From Candidatus Saccharimonadota bacterium (lineage in GTDB: Bacteria; Patescibacteriota; Saccharimonadia; Saccharimonadales; Saccharimonadaceae), in contig JACQGD010000063.1 in assembly GCA_016199685.1 (NCBI GenBank), positions 1 to 13,735 on the forward strand: DNA of 13,735 bases, given 5' to 3'. Both the position numbers and the translations under genes were made by a program. The notes under the pieces were generated by a model, which was given only the letters and a program-made list of their open reading frames with translations, made no database searches and was not told where the DNA came from. This document shows, in pieces, positions 1-5,725 of this stretch. Position 1 is the first letter of the stretch. Every line of letters begins with the position of its first letter.

Positions 1-177
1 TGTGATCACTGGAAGTGCAGCCTCGAGACCATCAACAGTCTTTACGAGATCAATAATGTGACTCTCTTGGCGTTTGCTATGAATGTATGGCGCCATCTTT
101 GGGTGCCAACGGCTCGTTTTGTGTCCGAAATGAACACCAGCTTCGAGCAGCTCTTTAATATCAACCTTTACGGCCAT
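1..177 (-). CDS. rpsB: 30S ribosomal protein S2, N-terminal part (cut by window edge)
   Basis: S2 is a small-subunit ribosomal protein needed for late 30S assembly and initiation. The minus strand from 177 gives 59 codons running off the window's left edge, with the classic S2 opening: ELLEAGVHFGHKTSRWHPKM at about residues 9-28, then an IHSKRQ stretch near 32-37 and an IIDL segment near 41. The ATG at 175-177 is fixed by an AAGGAG ribosome binding site at 185-190, 7 nt away, and by the family's usual N-terminus (MAVKVD). The gene has its own promoter at 262-290 and a hairpin-bearing leader, so it is transcribed separately from the unknown ORFs upstream. In most bacteria tsf follows rpsB; that would be outside the window. 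Identity is very secure. Confidence 0.97.
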   Translation of the reverse strand, partial: MAVKVDIKELLEAGVHFGHKTSRWHPKMAPYIHSKRQESHIIDLVKTVDGLEAALPVIT

Positions 178-184
178 GATATTA

Positions 185-190
185 CTCCTT
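185..190 (-). promoter_or_regulatory. Shine-Dalgarno site of rpsB
   Basis: AAGGAG on the minus strand, 7 nt before the rpsB ATG. It is one of the clear Shine-Dalgarno sites of the window and decides the rpsB start. Confidence 0.85.
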
Positions 191-197
191 TTTCCTC

Positions 198-234
198 ACC
201 GTTCATCCCGAGTATTCAGGAGTATATGAACGGT
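198..234 (-). promoter_or_regulatory. Hairpin in the rpsB 5' leader (possible S2 autoregulatory element)
   Basis: Perfect 9-bp inverted repeat ACCGTTCAT (198-206) / ATGAACGGT (226-234) with a 19-nt intervening loop. The loop, read on the minus strand, contains ATACTC twice and can form a short inner CC/GG pairing. It lies between the predicted transcription start (about 255) and the Shine-Dalgarno site at 185-190, so it would be transcribed as a leader stem-loop. Autogenous control by S2 binding its own leader is known in other bacteria; that this hairpin is such an element is an inference. Confidence 0.55.
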
Positions 235-261
235 TGTGTCGTTAATAATTGTTACCGCACT

Positions 262-290
262 ATTGTAACAGATCGGCGACCTGTGGTCAA
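262..290 (-). promoter_or_regulatory. Sigma-70-type promoter of rpsB
   Basis: Minus strand: -35 TTGACC at 285-290, 17-bp spacer, -10 TACAAT at 262-267, with an extended -10 TG one base before it. It begins immediately after the TGA stop (291-293) of the preceding ORF, so rpsB is separately transcribed. Predicted start near 255, giving a leader of about 77 nt. Confidence 0.8.
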
Positions 291-743
291 TCAGCGCGTC
301 GCAAGCTGGTCTTTCGCCGATTTGAGTAACGTGGCAATTTCTTCTTTACTAAATTCGTCCTCTGATTGTTCAAGTACTTCCTGAATAAGCCATAGCTGAT
401 TTGCGGCCATATTGAGCGCTCGGTCATTCTCTTCTGCATCGATCATAGGAAATGTGATTTCATTGATCGGAACACCGTATCGAGCCGCAGCATCGACATA
501 AGTACGCATCTCTGATTCGTAGCGAGACTTCACAGCTTCTACACCCTCGCTCGTTTTTTCACTTGCAATAACACTCTTGTATGCATCACGTGCAGCCTCC
601 CGTTTGTCGACGATTGCCATAAAATCATCTGGACTCATATCTTCATCTCTATCGATCTCTTTATCAACTGTATCTATTTCATTTGCAAGTAAATTCAACA
701 TAAGATCGGGACTTGCGCCCATTTCTTGCCATCGCTTCATCAT
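291..743 (-). CDS. Hypothetical helical protein, 150 aa
   Basis: I do not recognise the family. The product is acidic and almost entirely helix-forming, with no signal peptide, membrane segment or cysteine, so it is probably cytoplasmic. Residues about 15-85 are rich in Glu, Asp, Lys and Arg and could form an antiparallel helical pair. The ATG (741-743) overlaps the TGA of the 361-aa ORF upstream in an ATGA arrangement (4 nt shared), and there is no Shine-Dalgarno site in front of it. Translation is therefore probably coupled to the upstream gene and the two products may work together. A second ATG directly follows, so the true N-terminus could be one residue shorter. The stop codon abuts the rpsB promoter. 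Confidence 0.75.
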   Translation of the reverse strand: MMKRWQEMGASPDLMLNLLANEIDTVDKEIDRDEDMSPDDFMAIVDKREAARDAYKSVIASEKTSEGVEAVKSRYESEMRTYVDAAARYGVPINEITFPMIDAEENDRALNMAANQLWLIQEVLEQSEDEFSKEEIATLLKSAKDQLATR

Positions 744-1825
744 GTCTCGGACGCAACTGCTATGGTATTTGGAGTAGCGTTCGGCGTTTCTTCAGCTACT
801 TCCCCGTGGACAGCATCGCCGTATTTATCACGGAGTTCAGAAGCTACCATATCGTACCCAGCGACTAAGGCAAGAAACTCAGCATTGAGTTCGAGTGTCT
901 CAGCTTCCTGTGATTGTCTGTAGAAAACTTCCGCCATATTCACTACAGCGTTGTACACAGCTTCTGGCGTAGCATCAGATTCAAGCTTTTTTCGAACGAG
1001 CTCTCGTGCTTCTTTGGCGGCTTGATTTGTGTTTACGTCATACACCTCATTCGTTGATTGCTCGGTTTCGGCTGAGTGATCGAGTGATTGCTTTGCTTCG
1101 GCGATAGAGTGCGCATCAGAATAGTTAATCGTCTTGCCCTCAAAAGTGCCGTCCTTATTGGCATCGTATACGTTTAAAACGCGCTTTTTTGCATCTGGAG
1201 AAAAGTTTTCGGTATGCCCGGCAAACGGGGAACTCGACCGCTTAAAGCGATCATCTGCTAATCCAAGCGAGAGCCACTGTTGGCGAACGACTTCGTTTAT
1301 AAGACTTGGATTGACATCGAGTAGCTCTTTGAGCTCGTTGGACGTTTCAGAGGAAACCGTAAAAACCATGTCAATAGAATTGCCTGGTCGGCCAGTATCA
1401 TCTTTATATGATCTGTCGCCGTATTGGTAGTGAATTGTCGATGTGCCATTCTCGTTGTCAGTAAAGGCTGCAAATTCACCCCGAGCCAGACTATCTACCT
1501 TTCTTATTTCTTGGTTGAAGGCTGGAGATTGGAACTCTTTTGCAAAATCACGATCTCCATATTCACCCCATCCGTTTTTACTGCTGTCGACAAATCCGGT
1601 AGGAGCCACGCCTGCTTGTTCACCGCGCGCAGCAACCGTATTTATCAGATTCTGTCGCTCTTCTGGCTCAAGATCCATTGTCGTATGGAGCGCGACAGTG
1701 CCGACTGACTCCTGTGCGATGCGACTTCCTATCTCAATTTGAGCGTCACGTTCAACCTGACTCATTTGATATGGGTCAATATTTTGCGCGAGATCTGTCG
1801 ATGAATTTTGAAAGTTGTGGTTCAT
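740..1825 (-). CDS. Hypothetical protein, 361 aa
   Basis: I do not recognise the family. The protein is soluble, polar and lacks Cys, a signal peptide and membrane helices. Residues about 75-200 look like a mixed alpha/beta domain: aromatic and Gly-rich (GWGEYG near 85-90, HYQYGDRSY at 132-140), then a beta-like IDMVFTV at 151-157 and a helical stretch. Residues 221-226 read DANKDG, resembling the start of a calcium-binding loop, but the glutamate expected at loop position 12 is absent. Residues 265-335 are helical and the C-terminus is a low-complexity tail rich in Ala, Thr and Asn. The start follows its own promoter at 1855-1882, yet no Shine-Dalgarno sequence is present (A-rich TTAAAAACAAACA before the ATG). 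The stop overlaps the next ORF by 4 nt. Confidence 0.8.
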   Translation of the reverse strand: MNHNFQNSSTDLAQNIDPYQMSQVERDAQIEIGSRIAQESVGTVALHTTMDLEPEERQNLINTVAARGEQAGVAPTGFVDSSKNGWGEYGDRDFAKEFQSPAFNQEIRKVDSLARGEFAAFTDNENGTSTIHYQYGDRSYKDDTGRPGNSIDMVFTVSSETSNELKELLDVNPSLINEVVRQQWLSLGLADDRFKRSSSPFAGHTENFSPDAKKRVLNVYDANKDGTFEGKTINYSDAHSIAEAKQSLDHSAETEQSTNEVYDVNTNQAAKEARELVRKKLESDATPEAVYNAVVNMAEVFYRQSQEAETLELNAEFLALVAGYDMVASELRDKYGDAVHGEVAEETPNATPNTIAVASET

Positions 1826-1854
1826 TGTTTGTTTTTAATTAGTGGTTATGAATA

Positions 1855-1882
1855 ATTATACATTAAATTGCAACAAAGTCAA
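1855..1882 (-). promoter_or_regulatory. Promoter of the 361-aa and 150-aa ORFs
   Basis: Minus strand: -35 TTGACT at 1877-1882, 16-bp spacer, perfect -10 TATAAT at 1855-1860. It lies in the 82-nt gap between the stop of the 145-aa ORF (1908-1910) and the ATG at 1825. It splits the unknown block into two transcription units: 4630-1908, and 1825-291. Predicted start about 1848, leaving a leader of roughly 22 nt that is AT-rich and without a Shine-Dalgarno site. Confidence 0.7.
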
Positions 1883-1907
1883 TATGCTTATGTAATATAT
1901 AGTTATC

Positions 1908-2345
1908 CTACTCATGGTTTCGTCGGGCGAGTGTGTCGCAGTCAAAAAGAGCAACGTGCAGGTTTGACCACGTGAAGTATTCTTGCGCCGGATCGGTATC
2001 GGTGGACACTTCCCTATTAGCCTCTTCTTGGGAAGTAACCAGCGATCCATCTCTATCGATAGTGTATGAACCAGTGTAAATATGACGAGGCTCAACATCG
2101 TACCTACCGAGCTGCACAGTGCAAACGCCATCTACATCTACACTAAGTGCAATGGCGCGGGTACGCCCAGCCGCGTCAGGCAATGACGTATACGTCGCAT
2201 GGAGTTCTTGAGACTGATTCTCTTGAAGCCGCAATTTCCAAGATTCAAGATATGATAACGCCATCTGCTGAACATGTGCAGCTTCTTGGGAGTAGTCGAG
2301 TTCGGTAGTTTCTGTCGTTATATTAATTTGTTCATGACGCTCCAT
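1908..2345 (-). CDS. Hypothetical protein, 145 aa
   Basis: I do not recognise the family. The N-terminal 45 residues are predicted helical and rich in Glu and Gln. Residues about 62-105 look like a small beta domain, with strands around AIALSVDVDG, CTVQLGRYDV and GSYTIDRDGS. There is no signal peptide or membrane segment; the two cysteines are near residues 75 and 136. The start is well supported: GGAGG at 2353-2357 lies 7 nt before the ATG and inside the end of the upstream ORF, whose TAA shares a base with this ATG (ATAATG). It is therefore co-transcribed, and probably translationally coupled, with the clan-CD peptidase-like ORF. A partner, inhibitor or substrate role is possible but unproven. 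Confidence 0.78.
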   Translation of the reverse strand: MERHEQINITTETTELDYSQEAAHVQQMALSYLESWKLRLQENQSQELHATYTSLPDAAGRTRAIALSVDVDGVCTVQLGRYDVEPRHIYTGSYTIDRDGSLVTSQEEANREVSTDTDPAQEYFTWSNLHVALFDCDTLARRNHE

Positions 2346-2926
2346 TATGCAACCTCCGATTGTGCACTATCCACCCTGTAGAGCGGGACTGTTTCTTGAC
2401 GAGTGATGACGACATTTCCTCGCTCGTCGGTCGTATGCTTGAGTGCGTCAGCTTTTTTACCCTCATCGTAGTATTGAAGCGAGCGCTCATCTTGCCCGAG
2501 ACCCGAAGACACAACTGCATCGGCACCAAATACATTCACAGATGACCCCATTTTTTGACTCAATGCTTCAGCCATTGATTCATTGCGTTCTGTTCCAATA
2601 CCATATTCGACTCGACGAACCGGTCGCGGAACTGCTTGTGAACACGATTTCAAGATAATGTTTACCTGACCTACTTGCGACTCGTCATCGTCGATGCCTT
2701 TACTCGGTTGCAAATAGTCCTGCGCAAGCCGACCTAGGCCCGTCGCTTCTCCGACAATCATCCGGGGAATTCCCAGTGCCTCATAATTTTGTCGCTGTTC
2801 GTCGCCATTGGCATTCGTCAAAACAAATCGCCCGGCCGCGTCACCAAAATGCATCGCTCCAGGAGATCCATGCACACCGATAATAAGCGTCGATGGAGCA
2901 ATTCCAGTCCTGCGTAGTTTGGCCAT
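2345..2926 (-). CDS. C-terminal part of a clan-CD (caspase/CHAT/C80-like) cysteine peptidase domain
   Basis: As an ORF it starts at ATG 2924-2926 and gives 193 aa. Residues 14-28 form a beta strand followed by HGSPGAMHFG, with H19-G20 in the position of the catalytic His-Gly of clan-CD peptidases. Residues 87-97 form a second strand ending KSCSQA, with C95 as candidate nucleophile. The stretch from about 118 to 141 (helix, then SSVNVFG, then Gly) matches the helix-strand that follows the Cys in CHAT, C80 and DUF4347-like domains. This is motif reading, not a database hit. No Shine-Dalgarno site precedes the ATG, and the frame stays open upstream for 7 codons to the TAG ending the preceding ORF, in the same frame. 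It therefore looks like the downstream half of one interrupted gene rather than an independent protein. The 145-aa ORF follows by a 1-nt overlap. Confidence 0.65.
   Translation of the reverse strand: MAKLRRTGIAPSTLIIGVHGSPGAMHFGDAAGRFVLTNANGDEQRQNYEALGIPRMIVGEATGLGRLAQDYLQPSKGIDDDESQVGQVNIILKSCSQAVPRPVRRVEYGIGTERNESMAEALSQKMGSSVNVFGADAVVSSGLGQDERSLQYYDEGKKADALKHTTDERGNVVITRQETVPLYRVDSAQSEVA
2353..2357 (-). promoter_or_regulatory. Shine-Dalgarno site of the 145-aa ORF
   Basis: GGAGG on the minus strand, 7 nt upstream of the ATG at 2345 and inside the last codons of the peptidase-like ORF. It is the only strong ribosome binding site within the unknown block, and it contrasts with its absence before the ATG at 2926. 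Confidence 0.75.
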
Positions 2927-2947
2927 ATGACGATAAAGGTCTGAAGG

Positions 2948-4630
2948 CTAGTTGACCTCAAAAAACAGCGATCGACCGCTCGGCTTATCAAAATCTTTCG
3001 AAGCGTCTTTCATTGCACCATTGTGATCACCAGTCGCATCGATCAACACGGCCGTCACGTCACCTCGGCCTAAATGATCAATCAACTCTTGGTCACCATC
3101 GACGAATTGCACCATTCGCTCAAGCTGCTCTCGACTATCGTTTTGAATGTTGATAATGCCACATATCTCTGCTAATTTCGTAACATTGTCGACACCGATT
3201 GTCTCGACGGCGTCCAAGATAGTCTTGAGTTCTCTGCGCAACTGTCTTGAGTCAACGCATCGATCCTCACCCCGAGCCGTAAATCCGTCTTGACCCTTCA
3301 TCATCGTTTTTTCATTGATCGAACGACGTAGTCCATCGGTGACCGATTCGGGAAGGCCTAGCTTTCGAAATAATATCTCACTGTTATCACGAAGCGCTTG
3401 GGTAAACTCGGCGTATTCCGCTTTGTCAGTTGGCTGTTCGACAGGAACTGCAAACTCTAAGTATCCAAGTGGTGTCTCAAGTTTCTTTTTGAGCAAGGGA
3501 TCACGACGTGCGCGTTCATCATTTGCTAGATGATACCCCTTGGTGCTATATATCTTTTCGATAAGCTTGTTATGCCCATGTGCACCAGTTCCATTGTAGT
3601 CCTCTATCCCCTGACGTACCATATACCGAAGTGCGCCGCCTTCTTTATCTTTGGCAGAAAAGTACATAGATTGTAGACGATCGACTGGAATAATACTAAG
3701 TTCTTGCATAAGCGCATCGCGTCCTCTCACTTTTTCACGCTTACGGCGAGAAGCAGTGTACGGGTTACTCGCCAGTGAAGATTCATAATCGCTCTTTTCA
3801 CGCAACATACGAATATAGCTATTTGCGACTTCGTTTGAATAATTACCAGTTTGGAGAATCAGTTTTCCCTGCACAGCCTCAGTATCATTGTCGATATCGA
3901 TGATGGCCGAACCCGGATTGTCATGCTCGGCATGGACTCGCCTGGTGCGGTCCTCCTGACGTTCGATCAGCGCCGCAAGATCAGCGTCGTTTTGCTCCGG
4001 CGAATTGCGCTCGGCATTGGCGATAATCGCTTGTTTGTGCTCCTGCGCGCGAGCTTTTTTTCGCTCATATAATACTTGCGTTACCTGCGAGCCAATGGGG
4101 ATACCCGTCACCGTATTACTTTCTCTTGCCTGAACAAGACCTACAAGACCCGAATCCTTACTCTCGTTTATCGCCTCGCCAGCCAGCTCAAGAACATAAC
4201 TCGACCCATTCTCAATAAAGTCGCGTATTACCTGCGGGCAATTCTCTTTAGCGTACACTGCGGCCATCGTGTCGAGCTGCGAGCTGAGAAGCCCCATCGC
4301 AAAAAGACCTTTCATCATTTCTTTAGTGAGTGCAGAGTTGGCCTCATCTTCGGAGGCGCGAGTAATCTCACCACTTGCAACTGCCATGGCGCGCTGCCAC
4401 ACCTCATCGTTACTCGCGAGATTGCCAAGCTCGGCATGAGCGTCCATATTGCACCGTGCGATGAAATCGAGAAGTTCAGCCGCTTCTGGCTGCTCGATGT
4501 CTCCAAGTGCTTCATGCTTTTTATTTCCACGATCGCGAGCCTCAATCGCGCTCAATTTATCCTCGACATGCTGTCGATACTCATCGCCGCCACGTTCGGA
4601 AATCTTACTAAGATGTTCGTGTGATTTCAT
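2948..4630 (-). CDS. Hypothetical helical protein with N-terminal part of a clan-CD peptidase-like domain, 560 aa
   Basis: I chose the ATG at 4628-4630 (protein begins MKSHEH) over the ORF's earlier start at 4714. The extra 28 residues would run through the promoter region, and a -10 box lies 7 nt upstream of this ATG. Most of the protein (residues about 1-500) is charged and helical with no family I can name, no signal peptide and no membrane helix. A basic ASRRKREK patch lies near 293-300. The last 40 residues change character: a strand VTAVLIDATG, then DHNGA at 535-539, then a second strand before the TAG stop. DHNGA followed about 45 residues later by HGSPG recalls caspase-like domains seen in intracellular bacteria and CPR genomes. 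The peptidase core is continued by the downstream ORF in the same frame. As annotated here, the protein ends in the middle of that domain. Confidence 0.7.
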   Translation of the reverse strand: MKSHEHLSKISERGGDEYRQHVEDKLSAIEARDRGNKKHEALGDIEQPEAAELLDFIARCNMDAHAELGNLASNDEVWQRAMAVASGEITRASEDEANSALTKEMMKGLFAMGLLSSQLDTMAAVYAKENCPQVIRDFIENGSSYVLELAGEAINESKDSGLVGLVQARESNTVTGIPIGSQVTQVLYERKKARAQEHKQAIIANAERNSPEQNDADLAALIERQEDRTRRVHAEHDNPGSAIIDIDNDTEAVQGKLILQTGNYSNEVANSYIRMLREKSDYESSLASNPYTASRRKREKVRGRDALMQELSIIPVDRLQSMYFSAKDKEGGALRYMVRQGIEDYNGTGAHGHNKLIEKIYSTKGYHLANDERARRDPLLKKKLETPLGYLEFAVPVEQPTDKAEYAEFTQALRDNSEILFRKLGLPESVTDGLRRSINEKTMMKGQDGFTARGEDRCVDSRQLRRELKTILDAVETIGVDNVTKLAEICGIINIQNDSREQLERMVQFVDGDQELIDHLGRGDVTAVLIDATGDHNGAMKDASKDFDKPSGRSLFFEVN

Positions 4631-4637
4631 GTTGCTT

Positions 4638-4661
4638 ATTATACCTACGACTACTATAGCA
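4638..4661 (-). promoter_or_regulatory. Candidate -10 elements for the peptidase-like ORF
   Basis: Minus strand shows a perfect TATAAT at 4638-4643, 7 nt from the ATG at 4630, and an extended -10 TGCTATAGT at 4653-4661. Neither has a recognisable -35. If the first is used the transcript would be leaderless; if the second, the leader would be about 16 nt. No Shine-Dalgarno site is present in either case. The region 4631-4762 is the divergent intergenic segment shared with rpmE2. It also holds a 7-bp inverted repeat CTATAGC (4654-4660) / GCTATAG (4688-4694). Confidence 0.45.
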
Positions 4662-4724
4662 TAAGCATAAAATACCTTAGGATCATAGCTATAGACCACA
4701 TAATTCACCCCCATGCCGACCCTT

Positions 4725-4753
4725 TTGACATTTTCTTCGATAACCGCTATAAT
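4725..4753 (+). promoter_or_regulatory. Perfect consensus promoter of rpmE2
   Basis: TTGACA at 4725-4730, exactly 17 bp, TATAAT at 4748-4753: a full consensus sigma-70 promoter. Only 9 nt separate the -10 box from the ATG at 4763, so transcription should start within a few bases of the start codon and the mRNA is probably leaderless. Confidence 0.85.
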
Positions 4754-4762
4754 GGTTCAGAT

Positions 4763-5071
4763 ATGAAAAGCAGTATACACCCAACAACCTATCGCCCAGT
4801 CGTATTTAGCGACGATGTGGCCGGTTTTGCGTTTTTAACTCAAAGCACAGCAGATACCAAAGACACTATTAAATGGGAAGATGGCAACGAGTATCCACTC
4901 GTCAAAGTCCATATCTCATCAGCATCTCACCCGTTCTTTACTGGTGAAGAGAAGATCATCGACACCGAAGGTCGTGTTGATCGATTCAAGGCGAAGTTTG
5001 CCGCAGCAGAAGCACGCAAGGAAGCTAAGCGTGCGGGCTGGGAACGCATCGACGGGAACGACGTCTGCTAA
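4763..5071 (+). CDS. rpmE2: 50S ribosomal protein bL31, type B
   Basis: L31 is a large-subunit protein that helps bridge the two ribosomal subunits. The 102-aa product shows the type B signature: HPTTYRPVVF at 6-15, FLTQST at 24-29, IKWEDGNEYPLVKV at 36-49 and SSASHPFFTG at 52-61, then RVDRFKAKF at 71-79. It lacks the zinc-binding cysteine pairs of type A L31; its only Cys is the last residue. It is somewhat longer than typical type B proteins, with a charged Ala/Lys/Arg-rich tail of about 20 residues. In many bacteria type B L31 replaces the zinc form under zinc limitation, but here a consensus promoter suggests strong constitutive expression. The next gene starts 12 nt downstream with a good ribosome binding site. 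Confidence 0.93.
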   Translation: MKSSIHPTTYRPVVFSDDVAGFAFLTQSTADTKDTIKWEDGNEYPLVKVHISSASHPFFTGEEKIIDTEGRVDRFKAKFAAAEARKEAKRAGWERIDGNDVC

Positions 5072-5083
5072 GGAGTCCCGACA

Positions 5084-5407
5084 ATGGCAACAACGACAGA
5101 AATAGTACCGACGAAAAAAACTTGGAAACGTCCTGGTATCATTTGGCCATTCATACTGATGGTTTGGCCGGCAGTGAGTCTTATTTTGGCAATCCTGCTC
5201 TATGCGATTATTGCGTTAGTGTTCTCTACTACACAACAACCGACGAGTGGTGGCGAGGCTGATTTATTTGACGAAGAATCGACTAATCCTGTACGGGTTA
5301 CCTTGAAGATCCTTCACTTTATTGTTGGCGCGGGCGCCGTTGCGCTGGGTCCAATTAGCTTTATTGTTGGACTTGTTTTACTCATCGTAAACCTCAATAA
5401 AAAATAA
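5084..5407 (+). CDS. Small two-helix membrane protein, 107 aa
   Basis: I do not recognise the family. Residues 1-18 are polar and basic, then a long hydrophobic segment at about 19-47, an acidic soluble loop at about 50-70 (ADLFDEES), and a second Gly/Ala-rich hydrophobic segment at about 75-103 ending in NLNKK. By the positive-inside rule both ends should face the cytoplasm, with the acidic loop outside. The start is supported by AAGGAG at 5070-5075, overlapping the rpmE2 stop and 8 nt before the ATG. It is presumably co-transcribed with rpmE2. Similar small proteins of unknown function are common in CPR genomes; no function can be assigned. Confidence 0.8.
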   Translation: MATTTEIVPTKKTWKRPGIIWPFILMVWPAVSLILAILLYAIIALVFSTTQQPTSGGEADLFDEESTNPVRVTLKILHFIVGAGAVALGPISFIVGLVLLIVNLNKK

Positions 5408-5416
5408 GAGACGATA

Positions 5417-5692
5417 GTGAAGCAGTTTCGCCTTCCAGCACTCATGATCACCGTCCCGATAATTGTTGTGCCAATTTGGTATATTCTCAACACCGATACT
5501 ATCGGGACATGGCTATTTGGCGAAAAGTTGATGTACTGCAATGTGTTGGCTTGTCATGTTACGCGCGTTCGATTCGAACTCATCGCCGTCCCTGCTTTCA
5601 TCATGTTTATACTAGGCGTCCTTCTTCTCTTGTATCGATGTATTCGTAGTGCTCGAGAAAGTAAAAGTAAGCCGCCCCACCTACCTCTGTAA
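5417..5692 (+). CDS. Small two-helix membrane protein, 91 aa (GTG start)
   Basis: I do not recognise the family. The frame opens with GTG at 5417, 9 nt after the stop of the preceding gene, with only a weak purine-rich AAGAG before it; an internal ATG (residue 10) is an alternative start. Hydrophobic segments lie at about 8-24 and 54-73, separated by a loop containing two cysteines (residues 41 and 46). The C-terminus is basic (RSARESKSK) and likely cytoplasmic. Its position directly behind another small membrane protein suggests the same transcript as rpmE2. Coding status is supported by length, membrane topology and tight spacing, but less firmly than for its neighbours. Confidence 0.62.
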   Translation: MKQFRLPALMITVPIIVVPIWYILNTDTIGTWLFGEKLMYCNVLACHVTRVRFELIAVPAFIMFILGVLLLLYRCIRSARESKSKPPHLPL

Positions 5693-5707
5693 ATCTCTTG
5701 GCTTTTT

Positions 5708-5716
5708 TGATATACT
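5708..5716 (+). promoter_or_regulatory. Extended -10 promoter of prfA
   Basis: TGATATACT: TG at 5708-5709, one base, TATACT at 5711-5716. A -35-like TGTAAA (3 of 6) lies 17 bp upstream at 5688-5693. The gap to the prfA ATG is 9 nt (AATGACACT) with no Shine-Dalgarno site, so the transcript is probably leaderless. Confidence 0.6.
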
Positions 5717-5725
5717 AATGACACT

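Larger units (their letters stand above)
2345..4630 (-). other. Single 761-codon frame interrupted by one in-frame TAG (split peptidase gene)
   Basis: The ORFs 4630-2948 and 2926-2345 are in the same frame, separated only by TAG (2948-2950) and seven sense codons reading P-S-D-L-Y-R-H. Across the stop the sequence reads as a plausible continuous domain: strand (VTAVLIDATG), DHNGA, short strand (SLFFEVN), stop, helix (PSDLYRHMAKLRRTG), strand and HGSPGAMHFG. The stop thus falls between the first strand and the catalytic His of a clan-CD-like fold. Explanations are a nonsense mutation (for example CAG to TAG), a sequence error, low-level UAG readthrough, or separate translation of two chains. 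RF1 encoded at 5726-6796 has its UAG-reading PAT motif intact, so UAG should normally terminate here. Confidence 0.6.

Noticed and set aside
58..384. 108-aa open frame on the plus strand at the left edge
   Set aside because: It overlaps rpsB, the rpsB promoter and the end of the 150-aa ORF on the other strand, and the S2 signature on the minus strand is unambiguous.
1962..1977. CACGTG-centred sequence resembling a parS site
   Set aside because: It matches the parS consensus at only about 10 of 16 positions, with one half degenerate, and lies inside the coding sequence of the 145-aa ORF, far from parAB. Best explained as chance.
2948..2950. UAG as a reassigned sense codon in this organism
   Set aside because: An intact RF1 with the PAT motif is encoded in the window, and TAG ends well-identified genes here (prfA at 6794-6796, parB at 12228-12230, htrA at 7730-7732). 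General UAG reassignment is therefore excluded; only local readthrough or mutation remains possible.
4076..4624. 182-aa open frame on the plus strand
   Set aside because: It lies wholly within the 560-aa minus-strand gene and has no ribosome binding site, promoter or family signature; its composition is that of an antisense shadow.
4631..4714. 28-residue N-terminal extension of the peptidase-like ORF
   Set aside because: It would be translated from sequence holding the -10 boxes. Its composition (hydrophobic, Tyr/Val-rich) differs from the charged protein that follows, and no ribosome binding site supports it. A cleaved signal peptide was considered but the lack of a basic start and the promoter overlap argue against it.
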